Part shown: positions 1 to 11,059 of the stretch, in pieces | How positions within the stretch are numbered: the first letter of the stretch is position 1 | How the letters are laid out: each line of letters begins with the position of its first letter | From: Nepenthes gracilis | Taxonomy: Eukaryota > Streptophyta > Magnoliopsida > Caryophyllales > Nepenthaceae | DNA length: 64,000 nucleotides | NCBI GenBank assembly: GCA_033239525.1 | Contig: BSYO01000033.1 | Location: 8,547,501-8,611,500 of the forward strand | Reading direction: 5' to 3' | Position numbers and translations under genes: made by a program | The notes under the pieces: generated by a model | Seen by the model: only the letters and a program-made list of their open reading frames with translations | What the model was told of the DNA's origin: nothing | The model's database searches: none

Positions 1-1137
1 TCTTGGTATTATTCAATATGCCAAGAGTAACGAGGAAAGCTTTTAAACCCATGCTCCTCTGGCTTTATGTAGCTTGACGTTTAGCACATTGATGATTGTC
101 TAGCTAGTTACTTCTGCCTAATTGTCCATTTAGGGATCTGAGATCGACATGTGGACAAAATGAATCCAAGGCTATGATAATAGATTTCAAACCTTTTGTT
201 AGAGAATTAAATGTTGTTATTAGTGACTATTACTTTACGAGTCTGAGTTGAAATACAATGCTTTAGCACAAGAACTTAGTGGCATTCTTCTCAATGATTT
301 TATCCGGTTGAAAGTCAATCACCCATTTTGTAAAATAGTTAATGCTGATGGTGATGACTTTTGTCGACCGATAACTAGCCCCTAGTGTGAAACTCTAAGG
401 AGCCTATTGATATTTAAGCCCATAGGCGGCTTCTTTGGGATGCTTCCATAAATCTAACAATTAGCATACTTTTTGGTAAACTCCAAGTTATCTCGCTTTA
501 TAGTAGACCAATAACATCCTTACGTTACTATTTTCAAGGTTAGGTTTTTCTCCCCCTTGTGCCCCCAGGAAATGCCAAGATGATCTTCTCAAAGCACATA
601 GTCATTCTCCACTAGGGTCAAACAATGCATTCAAGGTGCCAAGTAACCTCTCCGGTACAATGACCCATCTAGTATTATGTACCAGTCAGCAGTTTTTATT
701 ATTCGATTTGGTCTCTACTTGATCGATTGGTAACATGCTAGATCGAAGGTATTCTAGGTAAAGGCTCAACTAAATTTTCTCATGAGACAATTTGAAAACT
801 CTATCTTGTTCCCCTATATTAGATTTCTATCAAATCTCTGACATATTCCCAACATGTTACTTTAGGCAACCTAAAGTTGCCATTTAATAGAGATGATCAC
901 CTTTTCTATTTGTCTTTTTGCAGCAGATGGATGATTTTGTATTTGTCAAGGTTTGATAAGAGAGTTAGGGCCTTACTAAGTTATTTAGCCAATTGGGATT
1001 GTTGGCTTCGAAGTTAACCAACACTATGTTAACCACTAGCTTGGATTGCTAAAGATGGTTAGGCTTTTAATAGACTACTCCTTAGCTACTTTTAATCTAG
1101 TTAATAGAACCTTATACTCATCCATATCGTTGGTCAC

Positions 1138-1420
1138 CTAAGATCTAAATGTGATGGTGTATTTCAGCTCCATATCTTCGAGGGATGTTAGGATCACTCC
1201 CACTTTACTACCTGTTTGACAAGATGTCCCATCCACATGAAGGTTCAATGGAGGTAACGTTATACTGAGGCGAGCCCCTAAGGGTTCTATGATCTGCTTT
1301 TCTAAGCCTAGGATCATCATCTTGATGATGAAGTTTTCAAAAGTTTGGCTCTTTATTGTGGTTGGGCTCAAAGCTCTATATAAAATTCACTCAATTTAAT
1401 TAATCACTTGATTAAATTTC
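1138..1420 (-). pseudogene. Retrotransposon RNase H fragment
   Basis: The minus frame contains LHVDGTSCQTGSKVGVIL, which matches the start of the RNase H domain of Tat-like gypsy elements (VDGxSxxxGSGAGVxL). The catalytic-type Asp in VDG is present. Just upstream in the reading direction the sequence decays into stops. It is a fragment with no sign of function. Confidence 0.65.
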
Positions 1421-1849
1421 TACATTTTTTTGGCCTCTAAAGGATCTTTTAATTAAGAGGTTAGTCGGTTAAAACTACTATCTTTGAGGCTGGAAGTAAG
1501 GTTGAAGCCTTCCTGTAGTGAGCACCAAGGCCAATGCAGTCTTCTCAATTTGAGTGTATGTCGTTTTTGAGACGACAAGAATCTTACTGATGTAATACAC
1601 TATTTTTGCACCCTTGACTCTTTTCTGACTATGATGATATTTAGCGCCAGGTTAGATATGATCAGATATAAGTACAAGTCCTTACCATCTTCATGATGAA
1701 TTAGTAGAGGTGGGAGCACTAAGTATTCCTTTGACTATTGGAAGGTCTATTAGCACTTGTTCGTCCATCGGAACCTTTCCTTATTAACCTATCTCATAGC
1801 CTTGCAGAATGATAAATATTTCTCAGTAAGTTTTGCTACAATTCGCGAC

Positions 1850-2420
1850 AATGCTACCAACCACCCGGTAAGCCTCTTGATATCCTTGACCATCTTGGTT
1901 GGCTCCATATCAATGAGAACTTTCGTTTTTTCAGGTTAGCTTCAATGCTACATTGAGAAATTATGAAACAAAGAAAATTACTCAAAATGACTCCAAATAC
2001 GTACTTAGTTGGGTTCAATTTTATTTGGTAAGTCCGCAATACATCAAAGTTTTTGGTCAAGTCATTGATGTGGTCATAGGCATGTACACTCTTGACCAGA
2101 ATGTCATCTATGTACCCCATTATATCATTGCTGATCTATTGCTCAAACATATTGTTTATGTACTTTTGGTATGCCATTTTAGCATTTTTTAGGTCGAAGG
2201 ATATTACTTTACTGTAGTAACTGCCCGTTCTATCATGTATGAGGTTAACTCTTTATCATTTCAGTCCATTTAGTTTTCGTTTTCCCTTGAATATGCATCT
2301 ACAACGCTTAGTAATTGGTAATATAATTTTAAGTGTATTAATTAGTCAATCTTAGGAAGTGGATAATTATTTTTGGGAGATATTTTATTCACATTTATGA
2401 AATTGACACATATTTTCTAT
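1850..2420 (-). pseudogene. Retrotransposon reverse transcriptase fragment
   Basis: Two blocks of a gypsy reverse transcriptase are visible on the minus strand. One, near 2330-2400, reads FINVNK...NNYPLPKID. The other, near 2120-1860, reads YIDDILVKSVHAYDH, then KLNPTKYVFGV and QCSIEAN. YIDD is the catalytic box, YVDD in most relatives. The tail continues towards the connection domain (EANLKKRKF). The two blocks are in different frames with stops between them, so this is a pseudogene. Confidence 0.75.
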
Positions 2421-3599
2421 TTTTTATTACTTTTCTTTATTGAGACAATATTAGATAACCAATTTAGATATTAGACTTCTATAATGAATCTTGCATTGGT
2501 TAATTTGATGACCATTTCCCATATGGTTAATAACTTTTTGAAAGAATGTTTCTTCTACTTTTATTGAATAGGTTTGTCACTAGGGATGAGACTCAACGTG
2601 TGAGTCATTATTTTTATTAGAATTCCCACCATTTTTGTAAGCTTACACACAATAATGTTTGTGTTGCTCTACAAGAAGGTCGTCAAGCCTTTTCTTAGAT
2701 TTTGATCCAAAGAAGATTAAATATGGACATATTTATTCAAGTTCATCCGATCCGAAGGAGCTCTGATTGGCATTTTATCGAGCTAACGTTGTTACAGAGA
2801 GCTTCATCTTAGAGGTCAAACTCAATGGGTTGAGGGGAGTCAAGCTGTTGATCTGGGTTAAGTGATTCCTTTCACTTCTCCAATATTACTTTTAGTTCTG
2901 ATTTTTATTTTTAAATATGGAATGGAAGTTATTGCCACAAATATGGTCAAACATGGCTAAGGGTAAATCTACAACTAAGAAAATAATGAGATGAGAGGCT
3001 GTCATAGGTTGTTTTGCCAACATGACTTCAGTGTATGATTCCCTTTAAATGGACTGGCTTGTTACCTACAATCATAGAAAATATTTTTAGCACTATCATT
3101 ATCAATAAAACTTATTTCACTGAGTAGTCCTTAATTCCATTCAAAATAAGTATCGATATAACAAGAAAATTAGATTGGAGGAAAATCACAGGAGATATAT
3201 TATTGTTACTAAAACTAATAATTTTTTTTCCTAACTCTAACTTTTGTCTTTTATTGGTGGAAGTTTTATCCTAATACTCCTAAGTTGTTGCCCTCATTAG
3301 TTTAATGAACATCATGTTGATGACTCCTGCTACCACCAGATCACAAGATTGCTCTGATGGATTCGCAATCATTGTCCTTCTAGGCTATTCTAGATTTCTA
3401 TAGGTACTTTTAAGGCACCCATTCTAAATCAGTGCCTCAACCATTTTTCATATGGTCATATTGTTCTCGGTGCAATGACCTAGAGATTAATGATATAGTA
3501 TTTAAATTAATATATTTTCTTTGGTTTCTTGATTGGCTTGGGCAATTTTAGCAACTTGTCATTTAGGATCTTCATTAAAACATTTGCATGGGTGTTGAT

Positions 3600-4110
3600 G
3601 AAAGGCATGAGTTAGGGCAACTTGAATGCTTAGTGTGTATCCTGCTCGGTACTCTGTTGCTTCATAAAGTCAAAGGCAGGTTGATTGTTGTTGTTCCTCC
3701 ACTTACCTCTTCCATACTGCCCCAGTGAGATTCTTAGTCTAGGAGATTTAGCCTCTTGGCATTGTTAGCCTCCTTTATTGCATTATAGCCCCGAGTGATT
3801 GCCTTTACCTCTAAAAATATATTAGCTCTTGCTGGATCGTTGACTTGAGGATGTTGCCAATTTAAATGGTTACCATAAAGACATTCAATTTTATATTATC
3901 AGTGAGCTTTAAGATGCTCTAAATTTTTAGATTAAATCGACTGAGGGAGTGTTTGAGGCTCCGATTAGGGGCCTACTTAACTCTAATAAGGTGTTATAGT
4001 TGCTTCTATTCCTTCCTGCTAGTGGTGAAGTGGGATAGGTATTGGTCCAATAATTTTGGGAATGTCCTAGTGGAGTTTTTTCGTAATCTATAGAATTAAA
4101 TCTGAGCTTT
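3600..4110 (-). pseudogene. Retrotransposon gag fragment
   Basis: The minus strand reads SLKHSLSRFNLKI, then LKLTDNIKLNVFMV and GNILKSTIQQ. These follow the pattern of gypsy gag (ESLRxYxxRFNxEaLxIxDL...). There are in-frame stops. It lies upstream of the RT fragment in reading direction, as expected for gag. Confidence 0.55.
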
Positions 4111-4587
4111 CAAAGCCAAGAAGGATACAAAAGTAGTCAATATTATCCATTGAATCAATGCTTCCATTGTATGGCTTTAGTTTTCATCTTAAATTTTCAG
4201 GGGAGGGCATGCCTCCTGGTTTCTAAGGCAAATGGGGTGGGGTCCAATTAGGCTATACAGCTTGAAGGGTCATCTCAATAAACCTACTTTTATATTCTTT
4301 TAGTTCTATCTTCCACATCTATTGTGGAAGCTATTTATCTTTGCTTAGAAGAAAATCCTTAATTTCAAATGGTTTGCAAATATGCTTGTTATTTACCTAG
4401 TTAGATGATACAAGAGATACTATTATATGATCCCTCCTCTTGGTGAGAATGTTGCTCAAAATCCCATACATATCGGGGACTCCATCTTTCTAAGGTTTTT
4501 TCCCTATCTCCAACTTCTAAATGACCTTCAAAGCACGAGTCTTGATTGTATGTGGAGAGTTGGTTGATCGATTGAAAAATTAACTCA

Positions 4588-4760
4588 GGTCACGTTTGAT
4601 TGGAGGGAATAAGGTGAGAATAGAATTTTTATTCCCTAAGAATAGAAATTTCTCCATTTAATTATAAATTTAATTTGGAATAAATATTCCCTGAGAATTT
4701 TTATTCCTACAAATATGGGAATAACAATTTTTACATATTATTATTAGGTATTATTATTAT

Positions 4761-4795
<35 letters not shown>

Positions 4796-4828
4796 CTTAC
4801 ATTTTATTATTATGATTATTATTATTAC

Positions 4829-4862
<34 letters not shown>

Positions 4863-5034
4863 TTATTTCTTATAGTATACTACAAACTAAATAATGAAAT
4901 ATTAATTCCCATATTATTCTATTTAAACAACCAAATATGAGAATAATAATTTTAATTCTATTCCCATCGTATTCTATTCCTTAAAATAACTATTCTATTC
5001 TAACCTTATTCCATTCCAATAACCAAGCATACCG
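4588..5034. mobile_element. MITE-like element with imperfect terminal inverted repeats
   Basis: The left end (TTTGATTGGAGGGAATAAGG) is the imperfect reverse complement of the right end near 5000-5030, which on the other strand reads TTGGTTATTGGAATGGAATA. The complementary stretch runs about 35 bases per side. The interior is AT-rich with no coding content and contains a TTA microsatellite. Size and terminal repeats fit a non-autonomous DNA transposon. I could not fix the exact ends or a target-site duplication, so the superfamily is open. Confidence 0.55.
4735..4861. repeat. TTA/TAA microsatellite
   Basis: Runs of TTA and ATA trinucleotides with a short palindromic turn from TAA to TTA. It sits inside the MITE-like element. 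Confidence 0.9.
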
Positions 5035-5418
5035 TTAGTACTTTCCACTTTGTTTTTCTATCTAAGCATTGTCTACCTTCATATGCATAGTTTGGACCTA
5101 GGCCTCTATAACTGTCCAATAACCTAATCGGCTGGTTGGTGTTCCATAGCTTGTAGTTTGATTGGGCTCTGGTCAAGGCGACCTTTCGTGGGTCTTAATC
5201 TGTTAGGCCTCATTCAAGTTTGTTTTGTTGGTTCTCCAAATCTTTTGGTATTCTCACGCCCAATCGGCTCCATCAACGTTTGAGCCTCTATGTGTATATC
5301 TAGCCCTAGATTAATTTTGATTTTCTATTGGACCCAACACTCTTTATCACAAATTCTAACTAAAGAATTTATAGAATACCAACTCGAGCAATGGCAATAG
5401 GAGACCATGGAAACAAAA
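5035..5418. other. Remnant between MITE-like element and D1
   Basis: No open frame or recognisable domain was found. It is probably more of the decayed gypsy element that lies to the left, by position only. Confidence 0.3.
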
Positions 5419-6472
5419 TGAAAAAGGACTTTTTGTCATAAATTGTACCATCAAGTTTTGACCCCGGTAAAAATAGCTGAAGTAATAAAAATTAAATATT
5501 TAATACACATAAAGAATATTTATTTCTATATGCTAAGGACAGTTATGTAAAATATAAACGAGTATAAATAATAAAAAGATATGATTTTTGGTGACGAAGG
5601 AAAATTCGATACCCACGGTAATCGAGAAAAATCATCTAGGTTTTAATGGCCAGGGAAACAATGCACTATGAAAATCACCTTACAGTTCGGGTGGTAATGA
5701 TGCGCTAACCTGGCCGACTTACTCCCATCTTGTGATCCCTACCAAGGAACTCATTGGATTTATCCGCGGCAATGGAACCGGACACTATTCGGTTTTCATG
5801 TCAATCTTTCTTCTTGAGCCACTTAAATTGCCGAACAAAATCGAGTCTTCTTTTTCAACGTACTAACGTCTCCAATGAAGGTAGAAGGATAGAAGTGTTT
5901 AAATGGTAAAGAGAAAATTAAGAAAAAAACTTGTTAGAATATGAAACTCAAAATTGTAATTTTTGATTTTCTCAAAAGAAGCAAGATCAATGAAATATGA
6001 ACAAGGTTCTTCTCAAGTGGGGTACGAAATTAATTTGCTAAGAGTCCTAGGATTTTAAAATTATAAAACAAATATTTATAGATGACGCAAAAATCACATT
6101 AAAAAAGTTGCCCGTTGACGCAGTGCTTGAGCGCATCTTGAGTGCGGAGTCGGTGAGTAGCGAGTGGGCCCTTTCTGAATTTTACGCTCGAGCGCACAAC
6201 GAGCGCAATGTTTTGGGTTTCGGGGTCGAGTGGGTAGAGAGCGCATGGAAAGCGCGAGGCTTCAGGATTTTAGATTTGAGCGGATGGAGAACACACGGAA
6301 GCTCGGGGCTTCGGGATTTTGGGCTCGAGCGGCTAGAGAGCACAATCCATGGAAGTCGGAACAGACAACAACAGATATATGTTGATGCAGCACTTCGACA
6401 ATTTATAACCCGACATCAATGTAATATTATATATTGTCACGAAATGTGACAATCATAAAAATGACCCTAACA
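5419..6472 (-). repeat. D1 left LTR (3' LTR of the element)
   Basis: It matches the right LTR at both ends: GGACTTTTTGTC near the start and GTCACGAAATGTG near the end. The end reads CCTAACA, the complement of a TGTTAGG LTR start. Around 6120-6350 it is GC-rich, with repeated GCTCGAGCG-like units. Confidence 0.85.
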
Positions 6473-6942
6473 ATCTCTCCCTTTGGCAATTTCGTGACAA
6501 AACTCATAAAAAAATAAAATAAATATAAAAGAAGTACGGGTTTAGACACTATCGAGATAAAGCCCGTGTACATAAAAATCTACGCCTAGTGAGAAATATA
6601 AATGATACAATAAGAAAATGTACAAATCTACACTAATACTGCTGTATCGATGTTGTGACTACCACGTCAATACTATAATTGAGTTATCTGATCAAATAGG
6701 ATTAGTATCACGAAGGCATAATGTAAAATGATAACAATAGAAGTAGAAAACCAATATACAGTAGTAAAAGGAATGAAATACAAGCAATACTGAAATCTAA
6801 TAAGCACTCCCTCTCACAAAAATAACAAAGCTCCCCCTAATATAAATAATCACATCTCCCCTAATCTCCCTTATCAAAGTGAATCAGGTCTCCCCTTTTT
6901 GTTACCAATGGCCATGGGGTAATGAAGCTCATTTTTCTTGAT

Positions 6943-8700
6943 TCATACTTGTCTCATTGAATTTACTTTCTCATTCAATCTTTTTATTTGTTCATTTAAT
7001 GTTTGAATGTGATCAACAAGTATATTCATTTTTAGCTCTTGTCTTTGGTTGTACGGAAAGTTCATGGTGTAGTAGTGGGGATGAATGTGGCCAATCTTTT
7101 CACAAGTATGACAAGTTGGCAGAAACTTTGTGGGTTTGTTCATGACTTTTAGGCTATATGGATCTGCTAAATGATATGAGTTAAATCTATTATCCACACG
7201 TTGAGGCGTTTGCTTAGTGATTTTGGATGTTTTAGCGTTTTGGAATGGAATTTTTGTGGCGGGAATAAAAATAGTTTTAAGTTTCACGCTATTTTGGAAA
7301 ATATTCTCAACATACCCCATACCCTATTTATTTCCACTAATTTTTTCCAACCCGAGCATATGATCTAATTTTTTGGACCCATTTAAAAATTATTTCAAAT
7401 CATTTCTAGTAGCCTCAAGTTTAGATTCTAGAGTTGTGATTAGTTTAGTAAATGAGATTTTTAAATTCTCAATTTCTTGAATTTTAGTATCTAAGTCGGA
7501 TTGTTGAGCTAATTTTTTCTTTTTTCAAATCTATGACCCTACTGTTTAAGGTTCTATTTAGTTTCTTTACTTTTAAGCATTTCCTAAATAGTTTATCATA
7601 TCCTTTTTGAAGTCCATCAAATTCAGCTTCTAACTTATACTCAGAGTTATCAAATTGATTAAAAATTTCTACTGAATTGCCACACATTGAGGTCATAAAA
7701 GCCATATACTTGACAGGGCCATCTTCATAACATTTTTACCCTCTTCTTCTTCGTCATCGCTTAAGGTCACATTAGCTTTAAAAGCTTGACCTTGTTAGCA
7801 TTTAAGGTTTGGACATTCAGCCCGACAGTGGCCAAACCTTTTACACTCATGGCATTGAACTCCTTGAATATTTTTTGATTTGAAGTCTTTAAGCTTACGT
7901 CAGTCTTTCTTCTCAAATTTAGATGAACGTTTTAAATCCACATCAAGTTTGTTTGATAAAGATTTATTTTTCTTCAAAAACTTTTTAAAATTCTTAACAA
8001 ATAAGAAAAAATATCATCGCTACGATTCTTCATCGAAATCCCGATTTCTCCCTTCCCTACTTGATTTTAAAGCAATTAATTTATTTTTTCTTGACTGTGG
8101 TAATGTGTACTCATAAGTTTATAGGGACCCTACAAATTCTTCTATATTCAATTTATGTAAATCTCTACTTTCTTCAATCGTAGTAATTTTTTGATCTAAA
8201 TCGTTCAGGCAAAGATTGAAAAACTTTTCTAACAATTCTATTTTTAGATATTCGTTCTCCTAAATTAAACATGAAATTTATGATATTATTTAATTGCGTA
8301 TAGAATTCATCAAATGTCTCGTCATCTTTTATTCATATTTCTTCGAATCTAGTGGTGAACATTTATAAATTTAAATTTTTAACCAATTTAGTACTTTCAT
8401 AAGTGATTTTAAGAATGTCTCACGCATCTTTAGAAGTTTCATGATTGAAATCTATTTAAACTCATCAGGAGATACAGCCATAAAAATAGTATGTAACCCA
8501 TTATTATTCCAGTTACAAGTATCAAGTTTTTCTTTTGACCACAAAAACATAACTTTTGGTTCATCACCACTCTTGGGTGGAGTTCACCCAATTTGAGTAC
8601 TGGCCCATACACGCTAATCTATTGATTTGAGAAATGCTCTCATTCGGACCTTCTAATAGGCATAGTTACTCCCATCAAAGAAGGGAGGAACAAACAAAAA
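6943..8700 (-). pseudogene. Copia-type gag remnant of D1
   Basis: Read leftwards from about 8.7 kb, the sequence first shows a UBN2-like gag domain. It contains SKEKLDTCNWNNNGLHTIF, followed by an MRETF-type segment. A coiled-coil region with many Lys, Leu and Glu follows near 7.7-7.45 kb. Last comes a degenerate zinc knuckle near 7080-7130 (CHTCEKIGHIHPHYY, last Cys lost). The frame is broken several times. The D2 copy keeps an intact CX2CX4HX4C in the same place. It was a nucleocapsid-type gag and is now non-coding. Confidence 0.7.
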
Positions 8701-8757
8701 TTGACTAATGTGCATCTAGATCGGGGTCGTGGATCGGGATGTGTCTCTGATACCAAT

Positions 8758-9807
8758 TAAAAAAGGACTTTTTGTCCTAAATTGTACAATTAAGTTTTGA
8801 TCCCGGTAAAAATAACGGAGGTAGTAAAAATTAAATATTCAATATACATAAAGAATATTTATTTCTAGATACTAATGATAAGGATAAGCATGCAAAATAT
8901 AAACGAGTATAAATAATAATAAAAAGACATAATTTTTAGTGACGAAGGAAAAACTCAATACCCATGATAATCGAGAAAAATTCTCCGGGCTTCAACGGCC
9001 AGGGAAGCAATGCACTATGAAAATCAACTTATAGACCGGGTGGTACGACTTAATCCCATCTTGTGATCCCTACTAAGGAATTCCTTGGATTTGTCTACGA
9101 CAACGGAATCGGACACTTTTCGGCCTTCATGTCAATCTTCCCTCTTGAGCCACTTGAATTGCCGAACACGATTGGGTCTTCTTCTTCAACGTACTGACGT
9201 CTCCAACGAAGGTAGAATGATGGAAGTGTTTAATTGGTAAAGAGAAAATATGGAAAAAACTTGTTAGGACATGAAACTCAAAGTTGTAGCTTTTGGTTTT
9301 TTTAAAAGAAGCAAGATCAATGGAATATGAATAAAGTTCTTCTCAAGTGGGGCACGAAATTGATCTGCTAAGAGTCCTAGGGTTTTTAAATTATAAGACA
9401 AGTATTTATAGATGGCGTAAAAATCGCATTCAAAAAATTGCCCGTTGCCGCGGCGCTCGAGCGCAGAGGCGGCGAGCAGCGAGCAGTCCCTTTCTGGATT
9501 TTGCGCTCGAACGTATAGCGAGCGCAATATTTCGGGTTTTTGGAGTCAAGCGGGAAGATAACGCACGGAGAGCGCGGGGCTTCGGGATTTTGGGTTCGAG
9601 CAAATGGAGAGCTCACGGAGAGCGCGGGGGTTCGGGATTTTGGGCTCGAGCGGCTGGAGAGCACACGGCAGACGCAGTATCCATGGAAGTCTAAAAGGGA
9701 TAGCAACGGATGTATGTTGATGCAGCACTTCGACAATTCATAAGCAGACATCGATGTAATATTATATATTGTCACGAAATGTGTCAATCATAAAAATGAC
9801 CCTAACT
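8758..9807 (-). repeat. D1 right LTR (5' LTR of the element)
   Basis: Direct copy of 5419-6472. The CG-rich block 9440-9680 contains about three tandem units of roughly 55 bp built around GAGAGCGCGGGGCTTCGGGA. Short open frames across this block on both strands are a product of its base composition. Confidence 0.85.
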
Positions 9808-10175
9808 CAATACATCTAGTATTTTAACAACAAGTGCATGGATCTTTGGCGGAACACACGGAGGATTAAAATCAGAAAATTGACCAAAAATTGTGCATAT
9901 TTTTCGTTAAAATTAGAGATCCTATCCGTCACAGAAGGCCTGCTTATTCATCTAACATCAAAGCACAATAACCCTCCTTACTACAGGGTGATGAAAGATC
10001 ATCCATGAATCTAACTTGTAATCAACGAACCAAAGAAAGGGAGGGGATATCATGCCAAGTATACAAATATCAAGTCTAATGTTAATGTATCTCAATCCTT
10101 AGGACATATATCATCAAACGGACCGACCACCAAGCCTTTATCGTATTTTGGGTGGTGTACGTATACACAATGTTT
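9808..10175. other. 3' flank of the potassium transporter
   Basis: This stretch is immediately downstream of the transporter stop codon and probably holds the 3' UTR. I see no clear AATAAA on the minus strand, so the polyadenylation point is not assigned. Confidence 0.4.
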
Positions 10176-11059
10176 CTAAAGCTCATAGGTCATCCCCACT
10201 TTTAGCAATCGCTTTGGAAGCATATTAAACACCTCATCACTCTGCCTCAGATTTCTCTTCAAGAAACAGTATAAATAATTGATCAAAATCCTCTTTCCTA
10301 TGCCTGCTCCTTCGCAAGCAACGACTTCACTCTGTCCCATCAAATGTACAATCCCTGCGCCCGCTGCCCTGTCCAAAGCTCCAAGCTCTCGCTCAATCTC
10401 CTCCTGTTTCTTCGCACCATCATTGGAAGTCTCGCCTGCGTTGAACAGTATGTCTTCTTTGACCAAGTCTTTCAATCTATCCACCAACATTTTATCGAAG
10501 GGCTCTTCCATGTTGCGTATGTCCGTGTACCCAAATCGAACGATACAATGAAACACGTAGAGCTCTTTTGGTTGAACTCTTCTGAAGAGTAATCTTTCTT
10601 CTGGGGGAACCTTGCTTATAGGCAACGACTTGAAAGAGACAAAGAGTAAAACCGAGTGCAAGGCAGGAACATTTGCCACATAATGCTCAAATATGGGAGG
10701 GATGCCATGAACGAGTTCAGAGTAGAAGATAGCAAGCCCTGGGATGCGATAAATGTTTGGTTGAGAGATGACCTCCCTCACCTTGTCAGGTGATACCTTG
10801 TGAGCCATCTCGTAGTAGTACTTTCGTCGATACACATCATTCCATACAAACATCACGATCATGAGGATCATAGCAAAGGCAAGCGGTAGGTATCCACCCT
10901 TGGGAAATTTGTAGAGCACTGAACTCAAGTAAGTTAACTCCACGGACATGATGCAAACCACATATGCGATGGCCAAAAGTATGTTCTTCTTCCACAATAA
11001 TATCATGACAAGTACTACGAAGGATGATGTGAGACATTCAGCAAAGACCACCGCGATAC
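10176..11059 (-). CDS. HAK5-like: HAK exon 8 (last membrane helices and C-terminal tail)
   Basis: 884 nt to a TAG stop. Starts [20 protein letters not shown], continues [13 protein letters not shown] and NVYALH-like [13 protein letters not shown], then a hydrophilic regulatory tail ending [10 protein letters not shown]. Intron 7 before it is 209 bp. Confidence 0.95.

Larger units (their letters stand above)
1..4587 (-). mobile_element. Decayed Ty3-gypsy retrotransposon, Tat-like
   Basis: Degenerate coding sequence is read leftwards on the minus strand in the order gag (about 4.1-3.6 kb), reverse transcriptase (about 2.4-1.85 kb) and RNase H (about 1.4-1.1 kb). That is the Ty3-gypsy order. 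RT and RNase H wording (YIDDILVKS, VDGTSCQTGSKVGVIL) resembles the Tat/Ogre branch; this is family knowledge plus inference. Stops and frame changes are frequent, so the copy is dead. No LTR was identified. Its right part is broken by the inverted-repeat element at 4.6-5.0 kb. I could not recognise integrase in the leftmost kilobase. Confidence 0.7.
5419..9807 (-). mobile_element. Copia-type gag-only LTR element D1
   Basis: Two direct LTRs of about 1.05 kb (5419-6472 and 8758-9807) flank a 2.3-kb interior whose coding content is on the minus strand. Next to the right LTR, on the minus strand, lies ATTGGTATCAGAGAC, a primer-binding site matching initiator tRNA-Met. Next to the left LTR is the polypurine tract AAAGGGAGAGAT. 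Flanking 5-mers CAAAA and CAATA are a likely decayed target-site duplication. The interior encodes only gag (UBN2-like domain, coiled coil, zinc knuckle). No protease, integrase or RT is visible. Copies D2, D3 and D4 belong to the same family. Confidence 0.85.

Noticed and set aside
9264..9787. Overlapping open frames on both strands, and their counterparts near 6108-6449, 56149-56544 and 59404-59607
   Set aside because: All lie in the repeated GC-rich block of the D LTRs; they are a composition effect.
10279..10592. Plus-strand open frames opposite HAK exon 8
   Set aside because: They are shadows of a well-conserved coding exon on the other strand.
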